Shown: positions 40,171 through 49,286 of the stretch, piece by piece
Position numbering within the stretch: the first letter of the stretch is position 1
Layout of the letters: each line of letters starts with the position of its first letter
Source of the DNA: JAZKDW01 sp040387375
GTDB lineage: Bacteria > Pseudomonadota > Gammaproteobacteria > Burkholderiales > Burkholderiaceae_D
Length of the DNA: 64,000 nucleotides
Reading direction: 5' to 3'
Assembly: GCA_040387375.1 (NCBI GenBank)
Contig: JAZKDW010000018.1
Coordinates: forward strand, 140,869 to 204,868
Position numbers and translations under genes: made by a program
The notes under the pieces: model-generated
What the model saw: only the letters and a program-made list of their open reading frames with translations
Databases searched by the model: none
Told to the model about the DNA's origin: nothing

Positions 40171-42234
40171 TCATGCCGCCTTCGGCTTCTGCAGCAAGGC
40201 CTTGAGATTGGCCAGCCGGTTCTGCGGCGTGATCGTTTCTGCTTCAGTCGGCACCGCATCACCTTCATCCAGTTTCATTTCCTTGATGAAGCGCGACATG
40301 TCGCAATTGATGCTCTCCCGCGCCCGCTTGCGCTTCTTGCACCAGCTGACGTGCAAGCTGCGTTGCGCACGGGTGATGCCGACATACATCAGGCGCCGTT
40401 CTTCTTCAATGCGGGCGCCCAGTGTTTCGAAGGGAGCATCGGGATCGCCCTTGTGCGGCAAGATCCCCTCTTCCACGCCGATCAGGAAGACGTGCGGAAA
40501 TTCCAGTCCCTTCGACGCATGCAGCGTTGACATGCGCACGGCGTCAGGTTCTTCGTCACGTCCTTCAAGCATGCTCATCAGCGCCACCATCTGCGTCAGT
40601 TCGAGCAAGCTCTTTTCAGGGTCGGCGCCATCCTTGCCGCCCGTGCCTTTTTCTTTCAGCCACGTCGTGAAGTCGAGTACATTCTGCCACTTTCCTTGCG
40701 CCTGCCGGTCATCGAAGGTGTCGTACAGATAGGCCTCGTAATTAATTTCCTTCATCATGTCGTCCAGTACCTGGGCCGCGTTGTCGCCGCTGCCCGCCGC
40801 ACCGGCACGGCTGGCGCGCGCCTCCAGCTGGTTGATGAAGTTGCCGAATTCGCGCAGCGGCGCCAGCTGGCGCTCCGCCAGTCTTGCCTGGATGCCGCCC
40901 TTGAATACGGCCTCGAACAATGAGCACTGCCATTGTCCGGCAAAGGTCCCCAGCGTTTCCAGCGTCGACTGGCCAACACCACGTTTGGGTGTGGTCACGG
41001 CGCGGATGAATGCCGGATCATCGTCGCCGTTTGCAATCAGGCGCAGATAACTGATGATGTCCTTGATCTCGGCGCGATCGAAAAAACTCTGGCCGCCGGA
41101 CATGACATAGGGAATGCGTTCACGGCGCAGCGCTTTTTCAAATACGCGGGCCTGGTGATTGCCGCGATACAGGATCGCGTAATCGGAAAATTTCGCGCGC
41201 CGCTCGAAACGATGCGCCGACAGCGTGATGGCGACCTGGTCGGCCTCCTGCTCATCGTCTTCCATGGCCAGCACCTTGATCGGGTCGCCCAGGCCATGCT
41301 CGGACCATAAAGACTTGTCGAACAGCTTTGGATTGTTCGAGATGACGGCATTGGCCGCTTGCAATATCCGCGTCGACGAGCGGTAATTCTGCTCGAGCTT
41401 GATGACCCTGAGATTGGGGAAATCGACTTGCAGGGTTTTCAGGTTTTCGATGGTCGCGCCGCGCCACGCATAAATCGCCTGGTCATCGTCTCCGACCGCG
41501 GTAAACATCGGCTTCTTGCCGACGCCGGTGACCAGCAGCTTGGCCAGTTCATACTGGCAGGTGTTGGTGTCCTGGTATTCATCCACCAGCAGGTAACGCA
41601 GCTTGCGCTGCCATTTGTCGCGCACCGCATCATTGCTGCGAAACAGTTCTACCGGCAGCCTGATCAGATCGTCGAAATCGACCGCCTGATACGCCGACAG
41701 GGTCGCGACGTAACTGCGGTAGATGCGTGCGGCCTGCGCTTCGTCTTCATCGACAGCGTTTTTCAGCGCATCGTCGGGACTGACCAGGCCGTTCTTCCAC
41801 AGTGACATCGCGGTCTGGATGCGGCGGATCACCTGCTTGTCGGTTGTCACTGCGAGATCCTGCACCAGTGAAAAACAATCGTCGCTATCCATGATCGAAA
41901 AGCGGTCCTTCAGGTCCAGCTCCCTTGCTTCCTTCCGCAGTATTTGCACGCCCAGCGAATGAAAGGTGCTGACGGTCAGGTGTTTTGCCTGCTTTGGTTC
42001 CTTGAGCAATTTGGCAATGCGTTCCTGCATCTCCAGCGCGGCCTTATTCGTGAAAGTCAGGGCGGCGATATGCCTGGGATCGTAGCCGCACTCCTCGATC
42101 AGATGGGCGATTTTCTGGGTGATCACACGTGTCTTGCCGGAACCGGCGCCGGCCAGCACCAGGCATGGACCATCCATGTATTTGACGGCTTCGCGTTGCG
42201 GGGGATTGAGACCAAACTGAGGGGGAGTAGACAT
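40171..42234 (-). CDS. rep: ATP-dependent DNA helicase Rep (UvrD family)
   Basis: A 687-residue SF1A helicase. Motif I 'LVLAGAGSGKTRVITQKIAHL', Ia 'ALTFTNKAALEMQERI', II 'LLVDEYQDTN', III 'DDDQAIYAWRGA', IV 'LEQNYRSSTRIL', V 'STLHASKGLEFPHVFLIGVE' and VI 'EERRLMYVGITRAQ' are all present. The length fits Rep rather than UvrD or PcrA. It helps replication forks past protein barriers and aids restart, which fits with priA and rdgC nearby. The ATG at 42234 is preferred over a GTG at 42246. Confidence 0.94.
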   Translation of the reverse strand: MSTPPQFGLNPPQREAVKYMDGPCLVLAGAGSGKTRVITQKIAHLIEECGYDPRHIAALTFTNKAALEMQERIAKLLKEPKQAKHLTVSTFHSLGVQILRKEARELDLKDRFSIMDSDDCFSLVQDLAVTTDKQVIRRIQTAMSLWKNGLVSPDDALKNAVDEDEAQAARIYRSYVATLSAYQAVDFDDLIRLPVELFRSNDAVRDKWQRKLRYLLVDEYQDTNTCQYELAKLLVTGVGKKPMFTAVGDDDQAIYAWRGATIENLKTLQVDFPNLRVIKLEQNYRSSTRILQAANAVISNNPKLFDKSLWSEHGLGDPIKVLAMEDDEQEADQVAITLSAHRFERRAKFSDYAILYRGNHQARVFEKALRRERIPYVMSGGQSFFDRAEIKDIISYLRLIANGDDDPAFIRAVTTPKRGVGQSTLETLGTFAGQWQCSLFEAVFKGGIQARLAERQLAPLREFGNFINQLEARASRAGAAGSGDNAAQVLDDMMKEINYEAYLYDTFDDRQAQGKWQNVLDFTTWLKEKGTGGKDGADPEKSLLELTQMVALMSMLEGRDEEPDAVRMSTLHASKGLEFPHVFLIGVEEGILPHKGDPDAPFETLGARIEEERRLMYVGITRAQRSLHVSWCKKRKRARESINCDMSRFIKEMKLDEGDAVPTEAETITPQNRLANLKALLQKPKAA

Positions 42235-42456
42235 GCGGTCAGACACAGAACAGGTAGCGCGCCATTGTATCTAACTTGTAGCCCTGTAGCGTCCCGTTGT
42301 TGTCGCAGCGTCATGTAAATCGTGGTTTTTCTTTGTTCACGGCTACTTGATCCCGCATCGCGGAGGCTTGGATTTGGTCATGTTAAAGTAGGCGCTCATG
42401 TTGCCATCGCCAGCACCGCAGCCGCCTACCCGATTTTTGTACAGCCTTGACTCATT

Positions 42457-42939
42457 ATGAAATTTGCCCATCTCGTAGAAATCAACGATCCCCTCAATCC
42501 CCTGATCGATCCATTGACCCGCAATCAATTGTGGCGCGGCCTGAAACTGCGGGCGGAAGATCCAAAAATGTTCGTACCGCATCTCGATGCCTGCGACATC
42601 CTGTCACGCGCTCCCGATATGATGGAGCGCGAATTGCGTTATGGCGAACTCCGGATACGCGATCGCGTGACATTCCTGCCGCAGTTGCAGATTCACTATC
42701 ATGTGCCGGCACAAAAAGACATTCCTGCTTCGAACCTGAAAATGACGATCGAAGAACCGCAACCCGGCTTGCTGTTCGTACGATTTGAATACGATAGCAA
42801 TGCCGCCGGCGCTGCGGAAGGCATGGATGCTTTTTACGATGAATTTCGCTGCTCCGCTTATCAGGAATCGGATATCGATACGATCCGCATGATCCGCCAG
42901 CTGGCCGCCGCTGGCCGGCTTGACTCCAGGATTGATTAA
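42457..42939 (+). CDS. DUF1857 (AtaL-like SRPBCC) family protein
   Basis: A 160-residue protein starting 'MKFAHLVEINDPLNPLIDPL' with 'LTRNQLWRGLKLRAEDPKMF' next, the pattern of DUF1857, a helix-grip fold related to AtaL. 'ERELRYGELRIRDRVTFLPQ' forms the sheet. No catalytic residues are known. It is a single gene, divergent from rep. Confidence 0.85.
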   Translation: MKFAHLVEINDPLNPLIDPLTRNQLWRGLKLRAEDPKMFVPHLDACDILSRAPDMMERELRYGELRIRDRVTFLPQLQIHYHVPAQKDIPASNLKMTIEEPQPGLLFVRFEYDSNAAGAAEGMDAFYDEFRCSAYQESDIDTIRMIRQLAAAGRLDSRID

Positions 42940-43184
42940 GTCCGCGCGACCGCCATCTGCATAAACAGACATTCGCCCGGTAAAAATTTCCTCCCTCTCG
43001 CGAGGTGCTTCGATTCTCGGTCGCCAGCCTGCACCCGCAGCCATGCGGGCACGCTTTTCGCAGACACATGCCATGTGCAACGACGCTGCACGTGAAATGC
43101 CCGGAAGCAGGTTGATTCTCTGCCAAGGTTGCGCGGACAGCGGATCATCATTGGCAGGCGGACTTGGCGCCGAGAGGAATTTTC

Positions 43185-44042
43185 ATGCAGTACGGGACGA
43201 TGATTGCGAGCGTGGTGATCGGGATTTCAGCAGCGGCTCTCACCTTGTCCCAACGCGACATCGCACGGGAAAACCATCCCGCCGACACAGCCCTGCGACA
43301 CGATTTGCCATCCGAAGTCATCAGCGAAATGCTCAGGATTGCGCAAGTTGGACCAAACGATCATCTGGTCGACCTGGGGTCGGGCGACAGGCAAATCGTG
43401 CTGACTGCGGCACAGCAATTCGGCGCAACAGCGTCTGGCTTTAATCTGAGTGCAGAACGCGGACCGGGCATCATCGGCCGCGCAAGCTTCATCGATACCG
43501 ACCTGTCCAGTACCGATCTCGGCAAAGCCACCATACTGACCATCTCCCTGCTACCCTCCATTAGCCCGGCACTGCGGGCGCGCTTGCTCAATGAGCTGAA
43601 GCCAGGCACACGCATTGTTTCACATGACGCCGACATGGGTGACTGGAAGCCGGATCAGCACGCCACTGTCGATGCTGGCCGTCTCCATCATGTTTATTAT
43701 TGGGTGGTGCCGGCCAAAGTAGACGGCGCGTGGACCATCGACACGCCGGCCGGTGATGTGCCGGTGCAGCTGATGCTAAGGCAGACTTATCAATTATTTA
43801 CCGGCACCGCACGCGTTGGCGAAACAACTGTACCGCTGGGCGAAACCCGTTTGCTGGGCAATCGTGTTTTATTCTCGCTGATCAGCAGGGGAGACAGGGG
43901 CCAGGAGACCACGTTACGTTTCGACAGCCGTGTCGATGGCAAGAATATGGAGGGCTCTGTCACGGTCGACGCCGTCGGCGACCAGTCAATCAGTTGGCGA
44001 GCGGCAAATTCTTCTCGCTCACAATGGTTGCCCGAGAACTAA
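43185..44042 (+). CDS. Exported or membrane-anchored methyltransferase-fold protein
   Basis: A 285-residue protein. An N-terminal hydrophobic segment ('IASVVIGISAAALTLS') is followed by a Rossmann-type region with a motif I-like 'HLVDLGSGDRQIVLTAAQQF' (about 50–70) and 'GFNLSAERGPG'. The C-terminal 120 residues form an unrelated, strand-rich domain ('TYQLFTGTARVGETTVPLGE'). SAM-methyltransferases are normally cytoplasmic, so an exported one is unexpected; the domain may have lost catalysis. GAGAGGA precedes the ATG at 43185. Neighbour genes give no hint. Confidence 0.7.
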   Translation: MQYGTMIASVVIGISAAALTLSQRDIARENHPADTALRHDLPSEVISEMLRIAQVGPNDHLVDLGSGDRQIVLTAAQQFGATASGFNLSAERGPGIIGRASFIDTDLSSTDLGKATILTISLLPSISPALRARLLNELKPGTRIVSHDADMGDWKPDQHATVDAGRLHHVYYWVVPAKVDGAWTIDTPAGDVPVQLMLRQTYQLFTGTARVGETTVPLGETRLLGNRVLFSLISRGDRGQETTLRFDSRVDGKNMEGSVTVDAVGDQSISWRAANSSRSQWLPEN

Positions 44043-44105
44043 ATACGCGCGCGACCACTCTTACTCTTTATGCATCATTTTGATGAGCAATAAAGGGAGA
44101 CATTC

Positions 44106-44687
44106 ATGGCAACGATTATCGCAGGCAGATTTCAGCAGCAAAACGAGGTACAGAAGGCTGTCTCCGCTCTGGTTAGCGCCGGTTTTTCGCGGGAGCAGAT
44201 CAGCTCGTTTTACGTCAATCCTCCCGGTCAGCATGATCAGTATGCTCTGGGCGGCGATCACGACAAATCGCCTGGAGCCGAAGACAGCGGCACAGGCAGC
44301 TCTTCCGGCATGGCGGCAGGCGGCGTTGTAGGAGCCGCGGTGGGCGCGATGACGGCACCCCTGACCGGTCCTCTCGGAGTCGTGACTGGCGCCTTTGTTG
44401 GCGCGCATATCGGCTCGCTGGTCGGCACGCTTGGAAGCCTCGAGGAAGACGGTGCGGCGAGTGACGAAAATGCGGTGCCGGTGCGGCACTCCGGCATGAT
44501 GGTGGCGATCAGCGTGCCCGATGGGAATGCGGAAGACCAGGCGATCGGCTTGCTGCGCTCACTGGGCGCCTCGGACATCGAGCGCACCAGCGGCACCATT
44601 GCCGGCGGTGACTGGACAAGTTTCGATCCTGCGGCGCCACCATCTTTAATAGATGGCAACCCGACGCAACAGCCAGCAGGCAGGTAG
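44106..44687 (+). CDS. General-stress-type protein with glycine-zipper segment
   Basis: A 193-residue protein. The N-terminus ('MATIIAGRFQQQNEVQKAVS', 'ALVSAGFSREQISSFYVNPP') resembles the YflT/general stress protein 17M-type domain. A Gly/Ala-rich membrane-like zipper follows (about 68–108, 'GMAAGGVVGAAVGAMTAPLT'), and the C-terminus repeats a small ferredoxin-like domain ('GMMVAISVPDGNAEDQAIGL'). It may sit at the inner membrane. A strong GGGAG precedes the ATG. It follows the methyltransferase-fold gene by 63 bp. Confidence 0.78.
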   Translation: MATIIAGRFQQQNEVQKAVSALVSAGFSREQISSFYVNPPGQHDQYALGGDHDKSPGAEDSGTGSSSGMAAGGVVGAAVGAMTAPLTGPLGVVTGAFVGAHIGSLVGTLGSLEEDGAASDENAVPVRHSGMMVAISVPDGNAEDQAIGLLRSLGASDIERTSGTIAGGDWTSFDPAAPPSLIDGNPTQQPAGR

Positions 44688-44706
44688 CGGCGTTGTGCCG
44701 CATGGG

Positions 44707-46740
44707 TCAGATATCGACCGGATCAATCTCCAGCGTCCAGCGCGCCCGCGTCTTGATTGCACGCAGGGTGGTCATCCATGTTTTTAAAAAAGCCTGCAGG
44801 CCGGGGCGCGACGCCGACTCGATCAGCAACTGGGCGCGATCGACGTTGGCGACGCGTGTCATGGTCATTGGAATCGGATCGTTGATCGTGATCCCCGGGT
44901 GCTCGAGGCAATCGCGTGCGAGCTGCAGGAATTCGAGCGCGGTGTTTAATTCCTTTGCTTCGGCGCGCAACAGTGCCTGATAGATGAACGGCGGCAGACA
45001 GGCTTGCTGGCGCTCCTCCAGAAGGTCGGTCGCGAAACGATCGTAATCGTGCCGGATCACCGCGCCGTACAAGGGATGCTGTGGATAGCGAGTCTGAATC
45101 AGCACTTCGCTTTCGCTGCCGCCTTCCTTTTGCCCAGCGCGTCCCGCGCGGCCGGCGACTTGCATCAGTTGTGCAAACAGTCGCTCGCTGGCGCGATAAT
45201 CATGCGAAAACAAGGCGGTATCCGGATTCAGTACGCCAACCAGGGTGAGATTTTTAAAATCGTGGCCTTTGGCGACCATCTGGGTGCCGATCAGGATATC
45301 GACCTCGCCCCGGTGCACGCTGTCGAAGGCAGCCTGCGCACTCCCCTTGCGGCGAGTCGAATCGGCATCAATGCGCAGAATGCGCGCCTGCGGAAATACT
45401 AGCTGCAAGCCTTCTTCGACCCGTTGTGTCCCTCGTCCGAGCGGCTGCAGGTCCACGTTGCCGCAAGTGGGGCAGGATTTCGGGATACGCAGTTCCAGGC
45501 TGCAGTGATGGCAGCGCAGCCGATGTTCCGGCTTGTGCAGCACCATGAACGACGTGCATCGCGTGCAATTGCTGATCCATCCGCAGGCATCGCAATTGAG
45601 CACGGGCGCGTAACCTCGCCGGTTCAGGAACAGGAGCGACTGCTCGCCACGCTCGAGCCGCAATTTCAATGCATCGATCAGTGTCGACGTCAGGCCTTCG
45701 GACGGCTTGTCACGCTCCATGTCGATCAGCCGCACTTTGGGTAATACCGCATCGCGGACCGCGCGTTCGCGCAATTCCAGCTTGCGGTAACGGCCCGACT
45801 GGGCGTGATGCCAGGTCTCCAGCGACGGTGTGGCCGAGCCGAGCACGATCGGGATGCCCAGCTGGCGCGCACGCCACACGCCCAGATCGCGCGCGGAGTA
45901 GCGCAAACCTTCCTGCTGCTTGTACGAAGGGTCGTGCTCTTCGTCGATGATGATCAGTTTCAGATGCGGCAGCGACGCCAGGATGGCGAGCCGTGTGCCC
46001 AGTATGATGCGAGCATGGCCCAGATGCGCGGCCAGCCAGTGTGTCATCCTTTCGCCTTCAGCCAGGCCGCTGTGCAAGGTTGCCACCATGACGTCGGGAA
46101 AGCGCGCGCGTATATTATTCTGCAGCTGCGGCGTCAGGTTAATTTCCGGGACCAGTATCAGGATTTGCGACGGGTTTTGCTGATCTCCGGTGTGTGCCAG
46201 GATTTTAGAAGCGGCCTGCAGATAGACTTCGGTCTTGCCGCTACCCGTCACACCGTATAGCAGGGTTGGCACAAACCCGTCAGCGGCGGCTATTGCGTCG
46301 GCTGCGTGCTGTTGCGCGTCATTCAGTACCGGCGAGTTGGCCGGTGTGGCATCGTGGCCGGCGTCATATTTCCCAAGCTTTTTCAGCGCCCTGTCAAGTG
46401 ACGTGGTCGTCAACGCACGCAGATTTTTGGGCAAGCCCGGAATTGCCACCTCCCCCAATGGACGCTGATAATAATCCGCCGCAAAACCGCATAAGGCTAG
46501 CCAGGAGTCCGACAGTGGTGGAAGCTGGGCGCGCACCGCCAGGGCATTCTTGAGCTTGTTCACCGGCAGATCGCTATGGTCCTCGATGGCCACGATGACC
46601 CCGACCACCTCGCGGCGCCCGAAAGGCACTACTGCAAGCTGGCCCGCAAGAGGCAAGGCAGCCGAATCCTCAATCCACCGGTAATCGAAGTAGAAGTCAA
46701 GGGGGGTATCGAGTGCGATTTTAAGAATGCGATGTTCCAC
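44707..46740 (-). CDS. priA: Primosomal protein N' (replication restart helicase PriA)
   Basis: A 677-residue PriA. The N-terminal 3'-end-binding domain is followed by the helicase core with Walker A 'LLYGVTGSGKTEVYLQA', DEEH box 'LIIIDEEHDPSYKQQEGLRY' and 'LGTRLAIL', and the zinc region 'CDACGWISNCTRC…CHHCSL…CPTCG' with all eight cysteines. It restarts stalled forks. The start is GTG at 46740 without a strong ribosome site. The upstream 750 bp contain the DnaA-box cluster. Confidence 0.95.
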   Translation of the reverse strand: MEHRILKIALDTPLDFYFDYRWIEDSAALPLAGQLAVVPFGRREVVGVIVAIEDHSDLPVNKLKNALAVRAQLPPLSDSWLALCGFAADYYQRPLGEVAIPGLPKNLRALTTTSLDRALKKLGKYDAGHDATPANSPVLNDAQQHAADAIAAADGFVPTLLYGVTGSGKTEVYLQAASKILAHTGDQQNPSQILILVPEINLTPQLQNNIRARFPDVMVATLHSGLAEGERMTHWLAAHLGHARIILGTRLAILASLPHLKLIIIDEEHDPSYKQQEGLRYSARDLGVWRARQLGIPIVLGSATPSLETWHHAQSGRYRKLELRERAVRDAVLPKVRLIDMERDKPSEGLTSTLIDALKLRLERGEQSLLFLNRRGYAPVLNCDACGWISNCTRCTSFMVLHKPEHRLRCHHCSLELRIPKSCPTCGNVDLQPLGRGTQRVEEGLQLVFPQARILRIDADSTRRKGSAQAAFDSVHRGEVDILIGTQMVAKGHDFKNLTLVGVLNPDTALFSHDYRASERLFAQLMQVAGRAGRAGQKEGGSESEVLIQTRYPQHPLYGAVIRHDYDRFATDLLEERQQACLPPFIYQALLRAEAKELNTALEFLQLARDCLEHPGITINDPIPMTMTRVANVDRAQLLIESASRPGLQAFLKTWMTTLRAIKTRARWTLEIDPVDI

Positions 46741-46767
46741 GACTTAATGTGAATCCTCAGGAATTGA

Positions 46768-46834
46768 CCTAACTACCGGTTTCTTAAGCATTTTTTCAAC
46801 TATCCACAAAGACTGTGGATAACTTTGTGGATAA
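46768..46834. repeat. DnaA-box repeat block 1
   Basis: 67 bp starting CCTAACTACCGGTTTCTTAAG and ending with two direct DnaA boxes TGTGGATAA (46814–46822 and 46826–46834). It matches 47166–47232 at 59 of 67 positions, in the same orientation. Confidence 0.9.
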
Positions 46835-47165
46835 CTGCACCTTGACAGCCGCAAAGCTAGGCTTTATGCGGGTCTCGATAAATTGCTCAAAGGTAAAGCA
46901 GAAATTTTTATCCATAAAATCAATGACTTGAAAACAGCCGAAAGAAAGAAAAAATATATTTTAATTTTTTGGCTGCCGCTTTGGACGGGTTTTATTTTGT
47001 GAATAAGTATGCTGCCGTAGCTTAAAAATTCTTTCTTTTTATGCTAGTTTTAATGTAATTTCCAGCCTTTTACTCACCTGTTGTACCGAGCAGCATTGTT
47101 AGTCCCACGGGATATTGTTGTCCTTAACTCATGGTAATAACTGACAGTGGACCTTAAGATATTTG

Positions 47166-47232
47166 CCTAACTAACGGTTTCTTAAGCAGTTTTTAAAGTA
47201 TTCACAAAGGTTGTGGATAACTTTGTGAATAA
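47166..47232. repeat. DnaA-box repeat block 2
   Basis: Second copy of the block, 398 bp from the first. One box is perfect (47212–47220); the last is TGTGAATAA (47224–47232). The conserved core outside the boxes, CGGTTTCTTAAGCA, suggests a second bound factor. Confidence 0.9.
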
Positions 47233-47490
47233 AGATCTGGTAATGTCCCCAAAGCTTGACGGCTGAGCAAACTAGTTTCCGATAGACAAAATATTAACCT
47301 TCGATAACTTCCTTAAAATCAGGCACTTATAAAATCCGCCGGGACCAGCAGGTCGTTTTCGCTTGACGAACATTTGTGCTGTGCACAAGTTCGGGTTTGT
47401 GCATAAGTGATAGAAACCGTTCGTGAAACTGCCGGTTACTTGCTGTTTTAAATGTTCGTTGCGGCTATTTTCCGCCCGGCGGCCTCAGCG

Positions 47491-48585
47491 TTACGCGCGC
47501 AGGCTGCGGCTAATCTCATGAACGGCATTCACCAGCGTTGCAACCGCTTCGGGAGGCGTGAATTGTGAAATGCCATGCCCCAGATTAAACACGTGTCCGA
47601 CACCCGCTTGCGGTACGCCGAACGATCCAAGCACCTTGGCAACTTCTGCCCGAATCTGCTCGGGTTTTGAAAACAGCACAACGGGATCGAGATTGCCTTG
47701 CAATGCAACCCGGTGTCCGACGCGTGCGCGCGCTTGCGCCAGGTTCACGGTCCAGTCGAGGCCGACCGCATCGGCGCCGATATCGGCAATCTGCTCGAGC
47801 CAGAGTCCGCCGCCTTTGGTGAAAACAATGCTCGGTATGCGCACGCCATCCTTATCCCGTTTCAGCTGGCGGACGACTTCGCGCATGTAATTCAGTGAAA
47901 ACTCCTGGTACACGCCATCAGCCAGCGCACCGCCCCAGGTATCGAAAATCATCACGGCCTGGGCGCCGGCGTCGATTTGCGCATTCAGATAGCCGGCCAC
48001 TGCCGCTGCATTCGTTTTCAGAATGTGATGCATCAGGTCCGGACGGTTGTACAGCATGGTTTTAACGGTGCGGAAGTCGTCCGAGCCGCCTCCCTCGACC
48101 ATGTAGCAGGCCAGCGTCCAGGGGCTTCCGGAAAAGCCGATCAGCGGCACGCGGCCATTCAGCGCCGTGCGGATTTGGGTCACGGCGTCAAAAACGTATT
48201 GCAAGCTGCCGAGATCGGGCGCCTGTAATGCCATCACTGCATTTTCATCGCGTAGCGGGCGTTCGAATTTCGGTCCCTCGCCATCGACAAAATAGAGCCC
48301 GAGTCCCATTGCGTCCGGGACCGTCAGGATGTCGGAAAACAGGATCGCGGCATCGAGCGGATAACGTTCGAGCGGCTGCAGCGTTACCTCGGTTGCATAA
48401 TCCGGATTTTTGGCCAAGCCCAGGAAGGATCCCGCACGCTGGCGCGTGGCGCGGTATTCGGGCAGGTATCGGCCTGCCTGGCGCATCATCCACATCGGCG
48501 TGTAGTCGGTCGACTGGCGCAGCAGCGCGCGGATGAAGGTGTCGTTTTTGAGAGGAGCGAAGGATGTGGACATCGGATTTGTCAT
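47491..48585 (-). CDS. hemE: Uroporphyrinogen decarboxylase
   Basis: A 364-residue UroD of usual length. It decarboxylates uroporphyrinogen III to coproporphyrinogen III in haem synthesis. Signatures are 'TPMWMMRQAGRYLPEYRATR' (N-terminal, with active-site Arg and Asp region), 'LIGFSGSPWTLACYMVEGGG' and 'VALQGNLDPVVLFSKPEQI'. The start at 48585 (MTNPMSTSF) is uncertain; an ATG at 48573 begins the usual 'MSTSFAPLKND'. It is adjacent to the DnaA-box region, as hemE is to the Caulobacter origin, although that lineage is distant. Confidence 0.96.
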   Translation of the reverse strand: MTNPMSTSFAPLKNDTFIRALLRQSTDYTPMWMMRQAGRYLPEYRATRQRAGSFLGLAKNPDYATEVTLQPLERYPLDAAILFSDILTVPDAMGLGLYFVDGEGPKFERPLRDENAVMALQAPDLGSLQYVFDAVTQIRTALNGRVPLIGFSGSPWTLACYMVEGGGSDDFRTVKTMLYNRPDLMHHILKTNAAAVAGYLNAQIDAGAQAVMIFDTWGGALADGVYQEFSLNYMREVVRQLKRDKDGVRIPSIVFTKGGGLWLEQIADIGADAVGLDWTVNLAQARARVGHRVALQGNLDPVVLFSKPEQIRAEVAKVLGSFGVPQAGVGHVFNLGHGISQFTPPEAVATLVNAVHEISRSLRA

Positions 48586-48689
48586 GGCAGGCTTTAGGAA
48601 GCCCGTATTATCACCCAAAGAGCGATGGACGGGACGGCGCATTCGAGAGCGTCGGTCCGGCGGGACGTTTGCAGCAACGCACTATCTTT

Positions 48690-49193
48690 TCAATAATATA
48701 TTTGTGTCAGTTTTCCCGGATGTTCGTCATCCGCGACAACTTGTATATAAGCGGCGAAATCAGGATCCTCGCCCCGCAGCAGTTGCGGCAACAAGTGATA
48801 GAAATCCTCCCGGCGGCACCATTCGCGCATGTAGTCATCCCAGGAGTTCCAGCGCCGTAGCGCCACGCCGCTCAGGTCTTCTTCATAAGAGACGATGTAG
48901 GCACGTTCGAACAAGGCGACCAGCATCTCGAAAATGATCAATTTGCGCTCGCGCTGCTCGTCATTGAGGTCGGTGCGCGCGGTCGCGCTGCGCAGTTGCA
49001 AATCCGGATTGTCGAGCACGATTTTCAGGAAATCGCTGTACGCGTTTTGCAGCAGCTGGTATGCCTCTTCGTCCTCGGCATCACGTTCCTTGCGCTGCTC
49101 GAACAGGAACAGGAATATGGCAAAAGGAAGTGCAAATACGGTGACGATAAAGCTGGCCATTTCCCAGAATTCATGACTGGTCAGGATGTTCAT
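48690..49193 (-). CDS. Hypothetical membrane-anchored protein
   Basis: A 167-residue protein that I do not recognise. A single membrane segment ('FIVTVFALPFAIFLFLF', about 14–31) is followed by a cytoplasmic helical domain rich in Glu, Arg and Leu ('EEAYQLLQNAYSDFLKIVLD', 'WDDYMREWCRREDFYHLLPQ'). AGAGGA precedes the ATG at 49193. It is separated from the atp operon by an intrinsic terminator, so it is probably expressed on its own. Confidence 0.72.
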   Translation of the reverse strand: MNILTSHEFWEMASFIVTVFALPFAIFLFLFEQRKERDAEDEEAYQLLQNAYSDFLKIVLDNPDLQLRSATARTDLNDEQRERKLIIFEMLVALFERAYIVSYEEDLSGVALRRWNSWDDYMREWCRREDFYHLLPQLLRGEDPDFAAYIQVVADDEHPGKLTQIYY

Positions 49194-49242
49194 TAAATCC
49201 TCTTTGCACTCCAGCAGTTCATGCCGAGACAAGTTAACTGAA

Positions 49243-49264
49243 AAAGGCAGCCTAAGCTGCCTTT
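49243..49264 (-). terminator. Intrinsic terminator of the atp operon
   Basis: Stem AAAGGCAGC / GCTGCCTTT with loop CTAA, preceded on the plus strand by an A-run that gives the U-tract on the leftward transcript. It lies 22 bp after the atpC stop. Confidence 0.9.
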
Positions 49265-49286
49265 CATTTTACTGCCGGAGATCTGA

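Larger units (their letters stand above)
46741..47490. other. AT-rich gene-free region with DnaA-box cluster between hemE and priA
   Basis: The 750 bp contain no plausible gene. Three perfect DnaA boxes (TGTGGATAA at 46814, 46826 and 47212) and at least five with one mismatch (CTATCCACA 46800, TTATCCATA 46908, TGTGAATAA 46998 and 47224, TGTGCATAA 47398) are present. An A/T-only-like stretch at about 46940–46972 could unwind easily. Two 67-bp blocks repeat (see separate entries). This resembles an oriC or a DnaA-titration/reactivation locus. Which of these it is cannot be decided from sequence alone. Confidence 0.7.
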
